From assembly GCA_963802795.1 (NCBI GenBank), contig CAWDJV010000005.1, positions 248,001-312,000 on the forward strand: 64,000 bases of DNA. The letters run 5' to 3'. This DNA is from JAIBJN01 sp963802795. Its GTDB lineage: Bacteria; Actinomycetota; Thermoleophilia; Gaiellales; Gaiellaceae. The position numbers and the translations under genes are program-made. The notes beneath the pieces are model-generated. The model did no database searches, was not told where the DNA came from, and was given only the letters and a program-made list of their open reading frames with translations. Each line of letters begins with the position of its first letter. Position 1 is the stretch's first letter. Shown here in pieces: positions 17,997 to 27,622 of this stretch.

Positions 17997-19686
17997 CTAT
18001 TCGTCGAGCGGGAGGCTGCAGTGCGCGCCGTGGGGCCGTTCGAGCACCGCGCGCGCCTCCTCCGCCGGGTCGGCCTCGGCGATCGTCGGCGCCTGCGTCA
18101 CCATGGCAGCGTGGAGCGTCGCGGTGCTGGTCGAGCTGGCCCGCCTCGACCGTCAGCCTCAGGACGTAGACGCCGTTTCGGTCGGCGGAGTAGTAGAGGC
18201 CCTTGTGGGGGTAGGTCGCCCACGTACCGGTGCCGGGCCGGAAGTAGGCGATCTCGGTCGGCGCAGTCGGGTCGGTGATGTCGAGGAACCGCGAGCCCTG
18301 GCTGTAGAACGACATCGAGAGGATGCGGTCCTCGATCTGGAAGTAGTGGGCGGAGCAGTCCGTCGACGTGGAGGAGCCTTCCTTCCCGAAGGGATGCCAG
18401 GTGGCCACGGTCTTCAGGCGGAACTTGTCGTCCGGCGTGGAGCGCCACGCCTCGCCGTCGTAGCTACCTTCCAGCGAGGAGATGAAGAGCGGGCCGTCAT
18501 TGGCGCAGCCGTTCGGGAACGGACCGCCCGTGAACTCTTCCTCGGTCGCGTAGATCAGGTCGCCGTAGGCCGGATCCGGGGCGTCGTCGCCGAGCGGCCG
18601 CCAGGCGTTGTGCATGAAGCGGGAGTTGGAGGTTCGAACCGGGAACACCGTCTCCTCGAAGCCGCCTCCGCCGTACGGAACCGGGTTGTCCGCCGTTGCC
18701 ACGCGATTCGCGCCGAGGATCGGGTCGTAGTGGAGCCCCTTCGTCCAGTATCCGCGGGTGCCGCCCCTGCCCGAGACCCAGGCGACTCCTGCCTCATCGA
18801 CCTGGACGTCATGCGAATAGTCGACTCGGCCGTCGTTCCGATCGAGATCGATCGGGTTCGGATTGACCTTCGGATGGTGCGGATCGCGCATGTCGGTGAC
18901 GAAGATCGGGCGCCCCGCCCAGCCGAGCGCCTGCTGGTCGGTGTTCGCCGCCGGTCCGCCGGTCCAGACCCACCTGCAGTCGTTCACGCACGTAGTCGTG
19001 TGGCCCGTAGGCGTGTCGACGAAGGTGAGTGGATTGAGATCCTCGGGGTGGCGGACGTCGATCACGTAAATGCCCGACCGGGAGGCCGGGTTCCCGGTGC
19101 TGCCGCCGTAGGCTCGCGGGTCTCGTGAGAGAAAGACGAGCTTCCGGTCCTGGTCGACGTCCATGTCCTCGTTCTCCCACATGTCGTCGAGCGTCCCCCG
19201 CCGCGGAGCTTGCGAGCCGTTACCCGGGTTACCGTCCTCGAGGAATGGGTCGTCGATCCCGTCCCCCAGCCAGTCGAGCAGCTTCGGCTGCGTCGGGTTC
19301 GTGATGTCGAACGACTTCAGGCCGAAACGGCCCGAGACGAACATCACATCGCCCGTCGCCGCTCCCGCGGGCTGATCCGGGCGCGGCTTGCCGTAGTCGA
19401 TGAAGTTGATCGAGATCGTCTGCGTTAGCGTCTCCCGAAAGCCGGAGGGCGTGGTCGGATCGGTCGCCAGGGTCCCGTCGGCGTTCCACGTGTGGCGTAC
19501 GGTGTCGATGCGGCAGAGAACCTCGACGTTCTTCACCGACCAACTGGGCGTCGGCTCCACCTGACGACACCAGTCTCGATCCTGGACCGGCGGCGTCGAT
19601 GCACTCGCAGTCGCGGGCACGGCAACGCCGACCGCCAGGACGCACGCAACGCTGAGCAGAAGTCGCCGCGCGGATATCCCCCTCAT
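17997..19686 (-). CDS. Secreted LVIVD-repeat (beta-propeller-like) protein, one frameshift near the C-terminus
   Basis: ATG 19686 follows AGAAGGGGGGATCG. Signal peptide RLLLSVACVLAVGVAVPATA ending ASA. Repeats of the LVIVD kind follow: DVMFVSGRFGLKSFDITNPT, SGIYVIDVRHPEDLNPLTFV, RFLDITDPTAPTEIAYFRPG and NGVYVLRLTVEAG. The frame is intact to about 18145. A more plausible tail (AAMVTQAPTIAEADPAEEA, ending SLPLDE) lies in another frame and stops at 17997. These proteins are extracellular and of unknown ligand. The 27623-29125 product is a relative in the same secreted cluster. Confidence 0.8.
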
Positions 19687-19888
19687 CGATCCCCCCTTCT
19701 CGGTCGGGGAACGCTAACACCGCCAGGACGATGGCGCCACTCCGTCTCCGGGAATCGACCTTTCTGACGTGCGGCGCGCCAAAGTGATCCTGAGCCCGTG
19801 CAGTCCGTGAGAAGGCCGGCGGAGACCCGGGACGTAGCCAGGGTCTCCGCCTCATGCTGCATGCAGTCGAGGACCGACCGTCCTCGTT

Positions 19889-21636
19889 CTAGTCGGACGT
19901 GTAGTCGTTCAGTCCAGCGGACCAGATCGCGGCCTGGAACGGAGTGGAAACCACCTGAGCACAGCGCGCGTTGGGCGACGAGCTCTCCTCCTGCAGTCGC
20001 ACGCCGGCGACCATCGGCTCGGCCGCCTGCGAGTCGAGGAGCGTCGGAATGAGCCCGCGCAGGGGCTGGGTCATGCCGACGAAGTAGCCGGGCCCGAGAA
20101 TGCGGACGAGGTACCCGGGTGCGGGCTGCACGGCGATCCCGTGCAGGTTCAGGCGTAGCTCCACGGTGCCGTCCGGCTGCGCTCCCGTGTACTGCTCTTC
20201 GGTGAGGAAGTAGCCGCACGGGGGATCCTCGAGGATCGCGTCCGGCTCCGGAGCGTCCACGTCGGGTGTGCTCGGGAGCGGCGGGAACAACGGCCACGGG
20301 TACGAGCCGCGGAACACGACCGGGCCGACGTTGGCTCTCTGGAACGCGCGCGACTCCGCGACCAAACGCCGGATCGCGGAGTGGTTGTCGAAGTGGTATT
20401 CGAGCAACTGCTTGGCGAGCCAGAGCTGGCCGTACGACTTCCGGTTTTCGTTGCCCGCGAAGGTCGCGCCCGGCCGGGTGACTCCCGCGTTGGGGCGATT
20501 CTCGGACAGGATCCCGACGACGCTCTTGAGCCCGAACGTGTTCCGGAGGATGGTCTCCTGGCTCGCGCCGCCGTTGCTGTACGGCCCTGCGTACCAACCG
20601 GCGAGCGCGGCGTTGTCGTAGATCCAACCCTCGACCAGCCCGTTCTTGGCCTCGGAATAGAGTCCCTCGAAGACGTTGAGGTGGCGCGGCCCGAGGACCG
20701 GTAGATCCTCGTTGTCCCCGTTGTGACCGTCGACTGCGACGTCCGGCGTGTAGTCGCGGAGCATGGCCGAAAAGGCCTTCGTCTCCGGCTCACGAAGCAG
20801 CGAGTGGTCGCGGTTGAGGTCCTGACCCGTAGAGCTGCCGCGGGTGTCGGCGGCGCGGCCGTCTCCGTTGAGCGTGGGGACGATCAGCACCGTCGAGCGC
20901 TCCATGAGCTCGAGGAGATGCGGGTCATCGGTAAACGCGAGCTCGCGCGCCAGGATCAGGCACGACTCGCGCATCGACGGCTCGTTGCCGTGCACATGGC
21001 ACTGAATCAGCGTGGTCGGCGACTCGGAGATCTGCGCCGCGCTCTGGAGTGGCTCGGGATGGCCGAAGATGAACATGTTGATGGGCCTGCCCTGCAACGT
21101 GCGACCGATCTCGACGACGCGCACGCGCTCGCTGGCGGCATCGAGCGCGGCCGTATAGAGGTACTCGTTGACATCGCTCGTGTACGACGCCCCGTTCGTC
21201 TGCTCGAACTGTGTTCGCAGCGAAGCACCGGGCCCGACCCCCCACTGCGGGTTCGTCGTTCCGCAGACCGGCACGAAAACGGCTGCGCCACCGTCGCGAA
21301 CCGCGCCCGTACGCGCCAGCAGAAGCGTTCGCCGAGAACGAAGCCGGACTCGGCGAACGTCGGGGCGTCTGGTGTAACCGTGCGCGTCGGCTGCCAGAGG
21401 CCGACGATCGTGGCCGCGCCGGTCGGCTGGTCGGCCTCGTCCACCGGTGTGCGCTCGATCTGGTAGTCCGTCGCCCCCTGGACGGGGTCCCAGCTCAGGG
21501 CCACGAACCCGTCCTCTTGGTCGGCAGCCAGGCCCGTCACCTGGTTCGGCTCCTGGGCCAGCGCGCCGCCGGCGTGCGCCAGCACAACGGCAGTTGCGAT
21601 CGCTGCTAGCCCGACCCGTGGAAGTCTCCCGCGCAT
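19889..21636 (-). CDS. Secreted M14-type zinc carboxypeptidase with fibronectin-III-like domain, one frameshift
   Basis: Signal peptide (AAIATAVVLAHAGGALAQ), then an FN3-like domain (VALSWDPVQGATDYQIERTP). A frameshift near 21270-21285 separates this from the catalytic part. That part has the zinc motif HxxE in QCHVHGNEPSMRESCLILAR, the arginine-region NRDHSLLREPETKAF, DVAVDGHNGDNEDLP carrying the likely third ligand His, and GILSENRPNAGV with a candidate catalytic glutamate. Length after joining is about 580 residues. Predicted to be exported and to trim C-terminal residues from peptides. The conserved halves argue for an indel rather than long decay. Confidence 0.82.
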
Positions 21637-21904
21637 GTTTGTCCCTCCTCGTTGAAGACGACTCGCTGAACGTCAGGGTGGGATGGTGAGGTCGGACCGA
21701 GATCGCCGTCTCCACGTGACGAACAGCGTGTCCACCGATCCGGGCTAGGGTCGTCCACCGCCGAACCCCGCCGGGATCGACGTAGCGGTGGTCGCGCGCC
21801 TCCAAATGGAAGCACCCACAACCGGGCCGTGCTCCCTGGCCTCAACCCCCCTGCCTTCCACTCGAACGGGGGAAGAGTAGAACAGCTCTACCGCTGGGTC
21901 AATT

Positions 21905-21952
21905 GCAGCTGGACGGGCCCGCCGCAAGGCCGGCCCGTCCAGTCGACGACAC
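21905..21952. repeat. 48-bp hairpin repeat, left boundary of degenerate island
   Basis: Identical to 26574-26621 except one base (A for G). The core CTGGACGGGCC pairs with GGCCCGTCCAG over 11 bp. Inside it, after a C-C mismatch, GCC-GCAA-GGC closes a GNRA-type tetraloop. It could be a bidirectional terminator or a boundary repeat. Confidence 0.75.
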
Positions 21953-22560
21953 GAGATTGATTATTATTGGAGGGGAGAAGAAGAACGGAGGTCAGGTAGT
22001 GGCAGAGAGGGAGCACGAGCAGGTGAAAGATCTGTGGTATCGAAGGCGGGACGGAACTGGGACGCGGAAGCGCGTACACGAGCGCTCGGGACGTGTAGAA
22101 GACGCCGCGGAGAAGGAAGAGAGCGACACGGGCGGATCGACGACAGCAGCGGCGCGGAGAAAGGCTATGCCTGTCGACGAACGGACGCCAACTGCGATCG
22201 TCGCGGGAATACAGCGCGGCACGGCTACGCACACGAGGGTGATGATGCTCGCTCGGGCAGCAGCTGCGCACACGAGAGCTGTGAGCGCGACTCTCGCGTG
22301 CCGGAGAAGGTGACGAGCGCGACGGACGTCTAGGTTCGCGCGAGGAAGAAGTTGATAGCGCGTGGTCAGCGCGGCGAAGACACGGCTGCCAGTTCGGTCG
22401 CAGCGCCGCTCGATGGTTCAAGACGCTGACGCGGAGCATCGCGTCATCGTCGCGGCGAAGACGACGCAGCGACTGCGCTCGCGCTCCTCGGCGGACGACA
22501 CAGCAGCAGGGCGTCGCCGGTGCCACGGCGAAGGCCTTTTATAGTTATACGTCTCGCCAG
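21953..22560 (-). other. Degenerate hydrophobic coding remnant, unidentified
   Basis: On the minus strand successive frames read hydrophobic stretches (ARASIITLVCVAVPRCIPAT, LVLPLCHYLTSVLLLP) that look like transmembrane helices, but no frame is long enough to be one gene. It is probably the remains of a membrane protein gene in the same broken cluster. ATAACTATAAAA near 22540-22555 (minus strand) could be a stray -10 element. Confidence 0.35.
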
Positions 22561-22625
22561 GACGGCGGTGGCAGATACGGGTTGGGCGGTCGGCACGTCG
22601 GAGGATCAGCGGAGGCGGCGCGCTC

Positions 22626-23722
22626 TCATACGGCCGCGTTCGTGGCAACGCCTGACTCACGGCCTGCGCGCTCCGTAGACTGCACGTGCTCACGAGTGGC
22701 TGGGGCTTCATCGAGCAGTGACGCAAGCGGATCCTCCATCGTGACTGGGCGAAGAGTGCAGCCTCGGTGCAAGTGGTGTCGAAGATCTTCGGATATGCAA
22801 GCTCGTAGATGAAGCACTCGAACTCGTCGAAGAGTCTCGCGAGTCGCGGCTTCTCGTGCCTCCACTTCGACACCTGCCAGGCGAACTGGTCGACGCCGAG
22901 GTAACGCGGGTCACGTAGGGCTCCACGATCGACGCAAGCGTGGGTGATCGCTCGCCGCTCGCGACGTGATACGTGCCGGCCTCCGCCGGCTGGAGGAGGA
23001 GCCTCGTGATCGCTCGCGCGACATCTCTCTCCATGACGAGATCGATGTGGGTGCTCTCGCCGCTCGGGTAGCGCTGGCAAGAGCCCTCTCTTGACGAGTT
23101 CGAGAGCGAAGCGGAACGCGCTCCGACGCTGCGGTGCTGATGGCTCGATCGCGTCGAGGACGATGCTTGGTCGGAACACCACCAGGGGGAGCAGCTCGCG
23201 ATAGCGCCTGACGACGAGCTCCGCCTCGTACTTCGACTGCTGGTACGCGTTCTGGAACGCGCGGTCGTGCTCGAGATCCGATTCCAGGATCCGACGGGTC
23301 CTAGCTTCGCGGCGACGAACGCCGTGCTGACGTGCGCGACCTCGTTAGCTCTGACGCGCGCGTGGCAAACGCGAGGACGTTCCGGGTGGCGGCGACGTTC
23401 ACGCTCCGCGCTACCTCCAGCGGAGTGGAGTAGCTTGTCGTGGCGGCAGCGTGCACCATCACGTCGAGCGACGCGCGCAGCCGGATCCGCTCCCGCACGC
23501 GGAGGCGGAGCTCAGGCTCGGTCACGTCGCCGCACAGGGCGGTCACTGTCGCATAGGGACGGCGCTGGCGAGCGCCGCACGGACGCGGTCTCGAGCCGCC
23601 TCGGGCGAGCTCGCGCGTACGACTATGGCGCGATCTCGGAGCCGCTGCGAGCGATCTCTCCGCCAGGCAGCGACGGAGCCTCCGGTCGCGCCGGTCAGCA
23701 GGATGCGGGCGCCGGCTAGCAC
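22626..23722 (-). pseudogene. NAD(P)-dependent SDR of the thioester-reductase / fatty acyl-CoA reductase type, multiply frameshifted
   Basis: Minus-strand pieces, in order but in changing frames: VLAGARILLTGATGGSVAA (nucleotide-binding), VVRASSPEAARDRVRAALAS, TALCGDVTEPELRLRVRERI, DVMVHAAATTSYSTPLEVAR with SVNVAATRNVLAFATRA, HVSTAFVAAKLGPV, then AYQQSKYEAELVVRRYRELL with the catalytic Tyr-x3-Lys, VVFRPSIVLDAI, HIDLVMERDVARAITRLLLQ and FECFIYELAYPKIFDTTCTE. This is the extended SDR of carboxylic-acid/thioester reductases (NAD_binding_4). At least four frame changes in 1.1 kb. GTG 23722 is a plausible start. Confidence 0.7.
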
Positions 23723-23789
23723 GTCGGGAACTCGAGTGGTCGGACGACGGCATGGGTGCCGCTGACGCCAACAGGAGAAGTGTCATGAC

Positions 23790-24850
23790 GACGGCGAGCA
23801 GCAGCGACGGCGTAGACCAGAGGAACGTTCCGCGGAGGCCGAGAGAAAAAGCGAGGCCGAGGGTCCGCCATGGCGGAGTCCCGGATCACGGCGACTGCCG
23901 ATTGCCTCCGGGCCAACGTTGCCCGGCCCCATCCCGAGCCGCTGCTGAGTGAGATTTGGGGAACTCGAAGAGGGAGTAGCGAGGCCAGTGCGAGTCACAG
24001 CGCGAGCCAGCTCGTCTGCGAGTAGTCGACGATGCTGATGTGTGAAACGGGCGCAGTGAGTAGAGCTTGGACTGGAGGAAGACGGCGAGCACGCAACGTC
24101 GACATCACGAGGGGGCGCGCCACGTTTGTTGGAGCGAGGATCGGTGCGCGCAGGGTGTGGCGAATTGAGCGGACGGGCGAGACAGGGGAGGAGGTTCAGT
24201 TTGATGAAGGGCGCGTGGACGGCCGGCAGCGAGCAGCGGAGAGATGAGGTAGACGACTCGAGGAAGCTCATAGCGCTGAGGAGCAAACGGGCACGGTCGG
24301 GAGCACGAGGTTGTCGAGGCGTAGGTAAGGAAGAGCTCGACGGGGGTGAGCACGAGCGCCATCGCGGCTGCGGCGGCGAGGGCATACGAGACGGATACAC
24401 GCGTGAGAGGAAGGAGGAGCAGCACGCCGAGAGCGAAGCAGGCGACAGAAACGTGCTGGTGCCAGAGCGTTTGCGGGTCTGCACGAGCGGAACGACTCGT
24501 CTGCCAAAGCGCTCGCGACGAGTGCAGCCAAGCGTCGCAGACACGGAGGACGAGGACTCGAAGGCAAACGGCAGCTTGCTGGGACACGCCACGCGAGCGC
24601 GCGATGCCGAGCGGGAAGAAGATTCGTAGGTGGCGCGCGAGACGTGGATGGCATTGAAGATGCCGACCGGAGCGACACGGCCATCAGCCGCGAAGCCGAC
24701 CGAGGATGGCGATCTCGGAGAACGAGAGGACGAGTGGAAGCAGGGCGCCAAAAACTGCGAGGACATGTGGGCGAGCTTTCGCACGACTCGGAGAGAGATG
24801 CACCAGGCGCGATCACCTCCACCGCCACACAGAGGGCGCGAAGAGGGCAA
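23790..24850 (-). pseudogene. Degenerate multi-spanning membrane protein, unidentified
   Basis: Hydrophobic segments appear in different minus-strand frames: LAHVLAVFGALLPLVLSFSE, FSEIAILGRLRG, ALGVLLLLPLTRVSVSYALA and AAAAMALVLTPVELFLTYAS. Together they suggest four or more membrane helices of an integral membrane protein. No family could be named. Its place between the flippase-like and SDR remnants on the same strand suggests one former operon. Confidence 0.45.
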
Positions 24851-24879
24851 TGACGAAGGCGAGCGTCACGGCGCCTCGC

Positions 24880-25740
24880 TGCGAGGTGGTTCGAGTTGCG
24901 GGAGCCTCGCGTCTGCGGAACAGGCGTACAGCTCGACGGCTCCGATGGCGAGAAGTCGCCGCCACGTTCGCGAGGCGCAGTCGACGCTCAAGGCAGTCGC
25001 GGGAGCGGCTCCGAGCACGGTGCCAGCAACGCGATCAAGGTCGCTCGCGGACTCCGAGCGCTGGGGGCGAACGGGACGACGAAGCCGACGAGCCAGGCGA
25101 ACGTGTAGGCGCCAGGAGGTAGGAGAAGGACGGAGTCGGCCGCGTGACGAGGCGACGAATGTCAGGCCGCAACCGGCGACCAGCCAGCTGGAAACGCAGA
25201 GCAGTGTCGCCGAAACGAGAACGCCTGTGAAGCAGCACGATTCCGGCAGACGCCGGCGGCTGGCGGCGGCGTTCACCGCCTCACCACGGTTGCGCCGAAA
25301 CGTTGAGGACGAGCACTCCGACTAGGACGACGACGGCCACGACGGAGGTTTCGGCTGCGGTCGCGAACGCGCCAGCGAAACGGCGCTGCGGCCGCCACTG
25401 CGACCAGCTGCTCGTACGCAGTCGCCGAGAGCATCTGGGGCTTCGACGCGCGAGTCGCTCGCGCTCGACCATCCTCACCGCGACGTCAGGGCGCCGAAGG
25501 GGTGACCGGGCGGCGAACGAGCGCTCCCACACCAGATCGAAGTCTCGAACGGAGCGGTCGGGGCGATTTCCTCGCAGGATGAGCCAGAACGCTGTTCCCG
25601 CGAGTGGGATCGAGCGAGAAGAGACAGACTGCACCGAGGAAGGGAAGCCACGAGAGACGCCAGTCGAACGTCTCGATCGCGTTCCACTGGAGCGCGACCG
25701 CCAGAGCGAGGCTCGAGGCGATGCCGACTAGGAGGAGCTC
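24880..25740 (-). pseudogene. LPG-synthase-TM / YbhN-like flippase-type membrane protein, multiply frameshifted
   Basis: Pieces in order on the minus strand: ELLLVGIASSLALAVALQWN, WRLSWLPFLGAVCLFSLDP, GTAFWLILRGNRPDRSVRDF with LVWERSFAAR, QMLSATAYEQLVAVAAA, SSWLVAGCGLTFVASSRG, then GLGVRE-like PPALGVRERP and FLAIGAVELY-like RRLLAIGAVELYAC. The QMLSATAYEQLVAV and ALGVRE positions match the lysylphosphatidylglycerol synthetase-type transmembrane family found near lipid and glycosyl genes. Four or more frame changes. Confidence 0.62.
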
Positions 25741-26350
25741 CGGATGTGGTCGCTGATGAAGCGAGCGATGCGCCTCACGCGACCGCCTCGTCGCTTCAGG
25801 GCGCGGCCGAAGGAGCGCTCTCTTTCGTCGACACTGCCGAAGGCGAGCTGGAGGACAAGCGTCTCCACCGACGAGAGGATCTCGAGCCTCGCTGCCAGGT
25901 ACAGGAGCACCGGCTGTACGAGCTGGCGACGAAGACATCGACGAGGAACGCGTACTGAGCGACGCACGCGATCCTCGACGACCGTAGGTGGAGATTCGCA
26001 TATCGTCGGTGGCGCAGGAGGCCGACGGCGAGTGAGGTGTACGTGACTGCGACCCACACTCCGGCGAGCAGCGCGTGATCGCGCACCACGTCGGGCTCGA
26101 GCATCAGCAGCCACGCGATGGCCGACGGCGCGACGAGGCTGTCGACGAGCGAGTCGTACCTGCTGCCGTACGGCGTCACCCGGTTCAAGCGCCGCGCGGC
26201 GTTCCGTCGGCGACGTCGCTGATGAACGCGAGCGCGAGGTCGAGGTCCACGACGAGCGCGTTGCCCGCTAGCGCGTACCCCTAGAGGATGACGACCAGTA
26301 TGAGCCGCGCGGCCGTGAACAGTTTCGGTACGCTCCTAAGCTCTCCGAGT
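25729..26350 (-). pseudogene. CDP-alcohol phosphatidyltransferase family protein, frameshifted
   Basis: Pieces: LFTAARLILVVIL (a stop follows), ALAGNALVVDLDLALAFISD with VADGT, then in a second frame NRVTPYGSRYDSLVDSLVAP. DVADGT plus GSRYDSLVDS reproduces the Dx2DGx2AR...Gx3Dx3D active-site motif of these phospholipid synthases with the ARs altered by an indel. Further helices: HALLAGVWVAVTYTSLAVGL, CVAQYAFLVDVFVAS, and in a third frame VLLYLAARLEILSSVETLVL. Would join a CDP-linked lipid head to an alcohol in the membrane. First gene of the broken minus-strand cluster. Confidence 0.68.
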
Positions 26351-26573
26351 GTCGCGTTGAGTGCGGCCCGTGACAGCCTCGTGTGAGCGTGACGTCCTCC
26401 GCCGTATCTGTGGTGCGTTCCAGTTATTTGCGGCTCCTGTGTCGAGCGACCGTGTTCGCCGATGTCGAAGTCGCTAAACCTCTCTCGAGGAAGTGCTCGA
26501 AGCGGCGCTGAAGATGTCGTGTGCGCCGCGGGTCCTCAGCGCCACTTTGTTCGCTCCGCGCCCACGTAACTGG

Positions 26574-26621
26574 GCAGCTGGACGGGCCCGCCGCAAGGCC
26601 GGCCCGTCCAGTCGGCGACAC
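26574..26621. repeat. 48-bp hairpin repeat, right boundary of degenerate island
   Basis: Second copy of the hairpin at 21905-21952, in direct orientation 4669 bp away, with one base different. It begins 16 bp downstream of the stop codon of the M43 metalloprotease gene, where a terminator would be expected. Confidence 0.75.
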
Positions 26622-26636
26622 TCGCCCGCTAGAGCG

Positions 26637-27549
26637 CTATGCCCGGTAGAAGAGCCAGGCGTCGTTCATTCGCTGTGCCTGGCCGGGCGTGAACTCCGTG
26701 TAGCAGCTGTCGAATGAGTAGTCCATGTAGTTGTGGATCGGGTCGAGTCCGGGCTCGGGGCACGTGTCCTTGCCCTCAGGGCAGCCCGAAGTCGGGGTCT
26801 TCTGCGCGCGGCGTGTCGGCGACGAAGTCGCCCGTTTCGGTGCAGCCCTTGTAGAAGGTGTGCTCGAGGTTCAGCCAGTGGCCGACCTCGTGCGTTCCCG
26901 TCTCGCCCTGATCGTACTGTCCCTCGTATCGGTCCGACGTGCCCAGCCACGACTCCCAGTCGACGACGACGCCGTCCAGGTAGGCCTGCGATTGCGAATC
27001 GAGGATCGAGGGCAGGTACGCCCAGCCTAGATACGGGCCCGCCGTGGTCGAGTAGATGTTGAGCGCGTTCCGGCCGCCCTGGCGGAGGGCCCTCTTCATC
27101 GCCTTCTCGGCGCCGCCGATGCTCGCGTAGAACCACTTCGCATTGTCGGTCTGGGTGACACCCACAAGCTCGAACGTGAAGCCGGTGTCGGCACCGCCCT
27201 CACCACCGCCGAAGGTCACGTTCAGAACCCGGATCTGAGCCGCGATCTGCGAGCGAGTCAGGCTTCCGATCGACCCGTCGGTAACGACGTGGAAGTACAC
27301 GGGCACGGTAGCGGAGAAGCCGGCTCCCGCTTTTCCTTTCGCGCGGGCCGGTAGATCCTGGCGAACCTGTGCCAGATCGGGCTCTCGCACGACACCGCCG
27401 CGCGCGAGCACGGACGATGCAACGGTCTGGCAGTTCCAAGCCCCCGCGCTGACGGTCTCGGCAAGGGCTCCGCTCGCGGTCCCGACTGTTGCGGCCGTGT
27501 AAAAGGCCAACGCCAGCGCGAGCACGGAAATCAACTTCACTTTGCGCAT
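26637..27549 (-). CDS. Secreted pappalysin-type (M43) zinc metalloprotease, one frameshift near the C-terminus
   Basis: Signal peptide (LISVLALALAFYTAATVGTA), prodomain, then TVPVYFHVVTDGSIG, IRVLNVTFGG, FELVGVTQTDNAKWF and the zinc site GTHEVGHWLNLEHTFYKGC (HExxHxxxxxH, with Asn where Gly is usual). The main frame stops at 26776, just after VADTPRAEDPDFG. The normal tail GCPEGKDTCPEPGLDPIHNY with the Met-turn NYMDYSFDSCYTEFTPGQAQ follows in another frame to 26637, giving about 304 residues. One indel near 26783. Acts outside the cell; metzincin endopeptidase. Confidence 0.85.
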
Positions 27550-27622
27550 ACCCCCTCCTCCGTGTACCCGGGTCTGTTTCCTTCACAAGTCTCGCACGTC
27601 ACCGCTTCCCGCCCACTGTGGA

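Noticed and set aside
23783..24850. 355-residue minus-strand frame in the degenerate island
   Set aside because: Ser/Pro-rich composition typical of an out-of-frame reading; hydrophobic segments are in the other frames, so it is not listed as an intact gene.
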